64,000 bases of DNA. Origin: Venturia oleaginea. Lineage: Eukaryota > Ascomycota > Dothideomycetes > Venturiales > Venturiaceae. A program made the position numbers and the translations under genes. Location of the stretch: assembly GCA_013176395.1 (NCBI GenBank), contig JABMLP010000005.1:310001-374000 (forward strand), in the 5' to 3' direction. This document shows positions 59,880 through 64,000 of the stretch, piece by piece. Each line of letters starts with the position of its first letter. The first letter of the stretch is position 1. The notes beneath the pieces were generated by a model. The model was given only the letters and a program-made list of their open reading frames with translations. It had not been told where the DNA came from and did not search any database.

Positions 59880-60664
59880 TTGAAATTATACAGGCTTGCT
59901 CCTATTAATCGACTAGAATCGCGCTTCAACAATTACACTCGGCCTTCGCGCGCCGCACGCATTGGTCGAGAAATCCTCTTTCTTCTACCTCAACGTACGA
60001 CCTCATACCCAATCTTACGACGATGCATCGACCCGCTCGTTCTTACAAAGCTATACAAATTCCAAGAAGTAACGAAGCATCACATGGCAAAACCTCGAAC
60101 TCTCAGCCGTAGAGCTCACCCAGAAAGAGGAGAATTTTCGCCAGCAATTCACAAGGTTGCTAAATGTTATGGGCCCCTCACGCCGCAGCGATATTTGCGG
60201 AACTTGAGACTAGAAGTCTCCTTCGGAATAAGCTTTTAGCTATGCACAAAGTAGCTATGGTTAACGAAGACGGCCTCGTGTCTCTAGGCCGTTCTTCCAC
60301 ATCCACCGACAACCTTCTATTTCTATCGAGATACATAGCAGCCGAGGCAGACGTACATAGTTATACTATTCTTTCGCAGGAGTTGGCAGCTTTGATCTAT
60401 CGACTTGTGCCCGCGGCGGATACAATCCGCGAATCGTTCAATTTCAGCCTTACATCAGTCGAAGTCAGTGAAACTGTCTACACCACCGCGCCAGTTACAA
60501 CAGATCTCGTCAGCAAAATCAACACTGAGCCGTTACACGTCAGGCTGTGGCTGAACAGCTCCGCGGTTTATTTTCCGGTTAATTGCCGTATGAACACATA
60601 CATCAAAAAATCTAGCCAACACATACATCCAATTGCTAGGACATACATTGAAAAAAATTGCTGA
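59880..60664 (+). pseudogene. decayed gene of unknown family
   Basis: Two frames cover one likely protein: about 60075-60175 gives TWQNLELSAVELTQKEENFR, then after a one-base shift near 60165 the frame from 60164 continues PHAAAIFAELETRSLLRNKL, AMHKVAMVNEDGLVSLGRSS and LSQELAALIYRLVPAADTI. An in-frame stop precedes the first part near 60074. The composition is clearly coding-like. I cannot name the family. The 3' end fades into the upstream flank of the MULE. Confidence 0.45.
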
Positions 60665-60795
60665 TACATACATTGCTCTAATTGGTCAATTTCATGCATC
60701 TTTCGCGAACACGCGTACGTGACTCTAAATTTTGTTTACCACATTTTGATATCTACATTTTTTACTTAATACAACTCAACACTACGCACTCAATT

Positions 60796-63180
60796 ATGCC
60801 TCGCACATCGTCATTCGAAAGCCCTGGGCCTGAAGATAGGCCTCCCTATCCATCCCTCACCATTGGTATGCAATTTGACTCCCTGGAAGACGGCGCAAAT
60901 GCAGTCACAGATGCGATTATTGAAGCCCACGAATCTTTCAAAGTGTTGAATGGAAACGGCAAATTTTGGGCAGCAGAATGTCGACAAAAGATAGCTGAGA
61001 CTTGTGGTTTTAAGGTATTATTCAGTCTCTCAATTCAGCCCTTTGCTAATACCTTAAAGGCGCGCATTGCCTTCATTGGCGACGACCCTCGACCAACTTT
61101 ACGCATTTTCATACCTCATACCTGTCCAGTCTCTACTCATTATGGTTGGCGACGTCCTCATAGTGTTGCATACCAAAAGCGCTTGAATGGAGACCTTATC
61201 ACCAACGATAGAACCACTAAGCCAAAAGCCGTAAAGAGTAATGCTCGTATGAAGGCTGGCATCACTCTCTCGTACAGCCAAGCCCATCGCACAAAGGCGG
61301 CTATTTTACGAGACCTTGACGGAGACTCAAACATACAATTTCAGTTGATCAAACCAATGTTATCGTATCTTCGACAACGCGGCAATCTACTCGAAGGCAG
61401 CGGCTTCACTAACGACATCTACCAAACAATTATAGAAGCCGGAACATACAATGGAGTCTTCTACAGATTCAAGAGAGCAGAGAATAATGTCTTCCTCGCC
61501 GCCGCAGTGCTACCAACGGCTGCAATCATTACCTGGCATGCAAATCGCAAATTTCTTGTTTTGGATGGCGCACACTGCTCATCAAAATACGGAGGTATAT
61601 TACTTCTTGCTACAACCATTGACCATAATGAGAAGACGCTTATCCTCGCTTGGGCAATTGTGCCTTTAGAATCAAAAGAATGGTGGAATTGGTTCTTAGA
61701 GTTCCTTCAAGTAAATCTTATCCAGCCATATCTTGATGAAGAAGATGAGAATGAAGGCGATGAGACGTACTCACCACTGCGCTTCGCAATCATCACCGAT
61801 CGCGGCAAAGGTTTGGATCCTGCAATCAAGAAGTACTTCCCAGAACCTTATACCTTTCACTACTTCTGTACACAGCATCTCGCAGAGAATGTTTCCAGCG
61901 CTTACGGCAAACTAATTGAAGCGCTCTTCCGGCAAGCGATGCAGGCCGAAACTGTGAGTGAGCACGCTGCGCTGATTGGAAAGATTCGTGTAATCTCGCC
62001 CGCAGCGATTGACTACATTGACGGCATTGGTGATCGCAAGACTTACTGTAAAGCATATGCGCCGTTGACGGAATACCCTCAATATGGACATACTACTTCC
62101 AACATTGGAGAGTCAATGAACAGCATATTACGTGAAGAGAGACAGCTCAATCCAGTTCATATACTTGGGGCGATCTGGACCAAGCAAATGCAGCTCTTCT
62201 TCAAGCGCAGTCAATTTGATCACGGTAATGAGGTCTTCTACGGCAAGGAGTTCACCAAATTTGCAACTCAACATCAACACAATCGCCTCAATCTTGGTCG
62301 CAAAATGGCTGGCTACCCTTCTAGCCGTACGGTAGTCCTTGTGAGGCTTCATGAGTCTCCCGGCGCTGCAGGCTGGGTTGTAGACCTTGATAAAGGAGTC
62401 TGCGATTGCCTAGAATGGCAGGACTATCGTCTACCATGTTCTCACGTTTTTGCGGCCATTCTAGCTCTCAAATACGACCTCAAAATTGTGTATACTGACG
62501 GCAATTCTACTATTTACGAGCGCAGTCAATACCGCAAAGCCTACAGCGGCTCACTACGCCCAGTTTTGATCAAGAATCTCATTCCAGATGGTCAAACTCT
62601 CCCTAGTGAGCCAAATCGTAAGCCAGGACGTCCGAAGCATCTTCGTATGCGCAAGCATAATGTGAATAGCCGTATTCGAAAGGACTCTCAACGCAAAGGA
62701 GCCACGGCCGCTGAACGATCAACCCAGGGTAAAAAATCATCAAAAGCAGCGTCTAAAACCGTTACCAAAGGCCGCCGGAAGCGTAATGAAACCATCGAAA
62801 TCTCAGACGAGTCTTCATCATCTAGCGACTCGGAATCTGACGAAGAAGCGGCGGTATTTGATCACGATCTTGAAGCCGAAATGGATGCTACTTACGATGA
62901 GATTATATCTTCTCGTCAGGCCCAAAAAACCGAGATTTCTGAAGATGAGGCCGCCTTTGACGATGCTGACGATGCTCTTGAAGAGCTCCTACAGATTAAG
63001 GCTACTCAGGTTAGTCAGAAAGAGCCATTACCACCAAAAGTTACCAAGAAGCGCTCTCGCAATACAGCAGAAACTCAGACTTTAATACTACAGGCTTCCA
63101 ACAAACGACCAAAACGTTCACAAGGCAATTGCCGTCACTGCGGCTCTCCAAATCACTCAGGAGCTGCTTTTACAAGGTGA
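60796..63180 (+). CDS. MULE (Mutator-like) transposase with SWIM zinc finger
   Basis: Uninterrupted frame; I chose the ATG at 60796 (MPRTSSFESPG) because upstream codons look like flank. The protein has about 794 residues. Order: N-terminal FLYWCH/FAR1-like region with Cys/His, MULE DDE domain (FLVLDGAHCSSKYGG, FAIITDRGKGLDPAI, HYFCTQHLAENV), SWIM finger CDC-x11-C-S-H (CDCLEWQDYRLPCSH), a basic KPGRPKHLRMRKHN linker, an acidic Ser-rich stretch, and a final CRHC-GSPNH half of a zinc knuckle. The knuckle lacks its last Cys (Phe-Thr follow) before the TGA, so the end may be truncated or spliced (GGTGAGG follows). Upstream AACACATACAT-type words at 60590-60680 could be part of the terminal repeat. 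Confidence 0.85.
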   Translation: MPRTSSFESPGPEDRPPYPSLTIGMQFDSLEDGANAVTDAIIEAHESFKVLNGNGKFWAAECRQKIAETCGFKVLFSLSIQPFANTLKARIAFIGDDPRPTLRIFIPHTCPVSTHYGWRRPHSVAYQKRLNGDLITNDRTTKPKAVKSNARMKAGITLSYSQAHRTKAAILRDLDGDSNIQFQLIKPMLSYLRQRGNLLEGSGFTNDIYQTIIEAGTYNGVFYRFKRAENNVFLAAAVLPTAAIITWHANRKFLVLDGAHCSSKYGGILLLATTIDHNEKTLILAWAIVPLESKEWWNWFLEFLQVNLIQPYLDEEDENEGDETYSPLRFAIITDRGKGLDPAIKKYFPEPYTFHYFCTQHLAENVSSAYGKLIEALFRQAMQAETVSEHAALIGKIRVISPAAIDYIDGIGDRKTYCKAYAPLTEYPQYGHTTSNIGESMNSILREERQLNPVHILGAIWTKQMQLFFKRSQFDHGNEVFYGKEFTKFATQHQHNRLNLGRKMAGYPSSRTVVLVRLHESPGAAGWVVDLDKGVCDCLEWQDYRLPCSHVFAAILALKYDLKIVYTDGNSTIYERSQYRKAYSGSLRPVLIKNLIPDGQTLPSEPNRKPGRPKHLRMRKHNVNSRIRKDSQRKGATAAERSTQGKKSSKAASKTVTKGRRKRNETIEISDESSSSSDSESDEEAAVFDHDLEAEMDATYDEIISSRQAQKTEISEDEAAFDDADDALEELLQIKATQVSQKEPLPPKVTKKRSRNTAETQTLILQASNKRPKRSQGNCRHCGSPNHSGAAFTR

Positions 63181-63319
63181 GGGAAGTAGATAGGAAGAGC
63201 GGAGTTGACGGGGGTTGTAATAGAGGGAGGGAGGGAGGGAGGTTGGGAGGTTGTTGGAGTAGTTTAATAAATACGATATTAGCTGACTCTGAATTGCTCA
63301 AAAATGCAATAGAAGCCTT
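63181..63319. other. flank of the MULE
   Basis: Contains a purine-rich (GAGG)n run near 63223-63243. Confidence 0.4.
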
Positions 63320-64000
63320 CTATATACTATTTACATGCGGTATAGCGCGTATACTTACTGCGACTGCGATGTTGTCGCCATCAAAAGGTCGGTCCTTAGA
63401 CTTCGCGTCGTTGGAGTGCCTTGAGCGTTGCGATTGCGAACTGCGATTATCACGATCGTCTCGGAACTTAGATCTCTTCCCGTTCTGGATTCCTAATGGA
63501 GTAGATAGGTGCCGCTTGTGAGAGGTCCTTGTCTTTTCAATGCGTGTGGCCAGTGCTACGAGTGCGTCTCGAGTCATCGGAATATCCTGGTAATTTAGGA
63601 TAGCTTCCTTTGTGCTTTCGAGTAGCTTGGTCCAAAGGTGGGTACGCCGTTGCTCTAGCATATACTCTTCGTCAAGTTGACTCTCCAATGAGATCAGGTA
63701 CTGGTTGAACTCTTGGGCTGATTGGTTGGGTCTCTGTTTTGCCTCTTCGTAAGCCTGAGCGGCGTCAAGCTGGCGATTTGTCGGATCCTCAATGAGGTTC
63801 AGTAGCAACTGCTTGTATGCTGCCCAAGAGTAGGACTCGGTAACATCAGAATAAGATGCAATATTCTGCCAGGTAGTAGCTGGTGTCCCTCGGAGGAATT
63901 GCGCTGACCAGGCAATCTTGGCACTATCGGCTCGGAATTTTCGTGGTGCCAAGCGAAACGCATTCTCTGCGCTACGTGTCCAGTCGTGGTGTTCGCGGAC
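63320..64000 (-). CDS. Ty3/gypsy-type gag fragment (runs off the right edge)
   Basis: The minus-strand frame is open from the right edge to a stop at 63320. Motifs fit retrotransposon gag: KFRADSAKIAWSAQFLRGTPATTW, SWAAYKQLLLNLIEDPTNRQ, QRPNQSAQEFNQYLISLESQL, then a basic Ser/Arg-rich tail. No CCHC knuckle is seen before the stop, so the 3' end is probably replaced or degraded. Pol is absent to the left. Confidence 0.75.
   Translation of the reverse strand, partial: VREHHDWTRSAENAFRLAPRKFRADSAKIAWSAQFLRGTPATTWQNIASYSDVTESYSWAAYKQLLLNLIEDPTNRQLDAAQAYEEAKQRPNQSAQEFNQYLISLESQLDEEYMLEQRRTHLWTKLLESTKEAILNYQDIPMTRDALVALATRIEKTRTSHKRHLSTPLGIQNGKRSKFRDDRDNRSSQSQRSRHSNDAKSKDRPFDGDNIAVAVSIRAIPHVNSI

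Overview
The window looks like a chromosome segment of a filamentous ascomycete (Pezizomycotina). Introns are short (mostly 45-75 nt) with GTAAGT-like donors and CTAAC/CTGAC-like branch sites, and the content includes a Zn2Cys6 regulator, fungal NLR (STAND) genes and fungal transposon families. Dothideomycetes is my best guess for the class, by feel only; nothing here proves it.

Layout. From 1 to about 39 kb is mostly core genome. In order: SEC63 (minus, C-terminus off the left edge), a small Cys-rich protein, a membrane-anchored DUF3445/HODM-like protein, a degenerate repeat-bearing gene, a Zn2Cys6 transcription factor, a UCH37-type deubiquitinase, a 922-residue coiled-coil/membrane protein, a multi-pass membrane protein, an NSUN5/Rcm1-type rRNA m5C methyltransferase, a roughly 1960-residue DH-PH-like protein and a fatty acid desaturase. 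The only intact-looking transposon there is a Tc1/mariner element (31.8-33.3 kb) that directly abuts a 342-bp MITE.

From about 39 to 64 kb is an accessory compartment of transposon relics and allorecognition/immunity-type genes. It holds a truncated Fot/pogo transposase, a large NLR (43.6-49.2 kb) whose sensor region carries 23 nearly identical 31-32-residue units followed by ankyrin repeats, LINE debris, a second DDE transposase with one premature stop, and then a decayed two-gene cassette. That cassette is a C-terminal fragment of a HET-S/HeLo-type protein with two HRAM-like amyloid motifs (minus), lying head-to-head with a NACHT-WD40 pseudogene (plus). Their broken 5' ends are about 33 bp apart. 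After it come a tyrosinase pseudogene, another decayed gene, a long open MULE transposase gene and a Ty3/gypsy gag fragment at the right edge.

How it fits together. The left half is housekeeping: ER translocation, ubiquitin removal, rRNA methylation, lipid desaturation and Rho-type signalling. The right half resembles a fast-evolving fungal NLR/het locus embedded in transposons, with one NLR apparently still mostly open and another, together with its probable amyloid-signalling effector, dying. Coordinates for spliced genes come from splice sites I read by eye; reading frame and domain continuity were used as the check.
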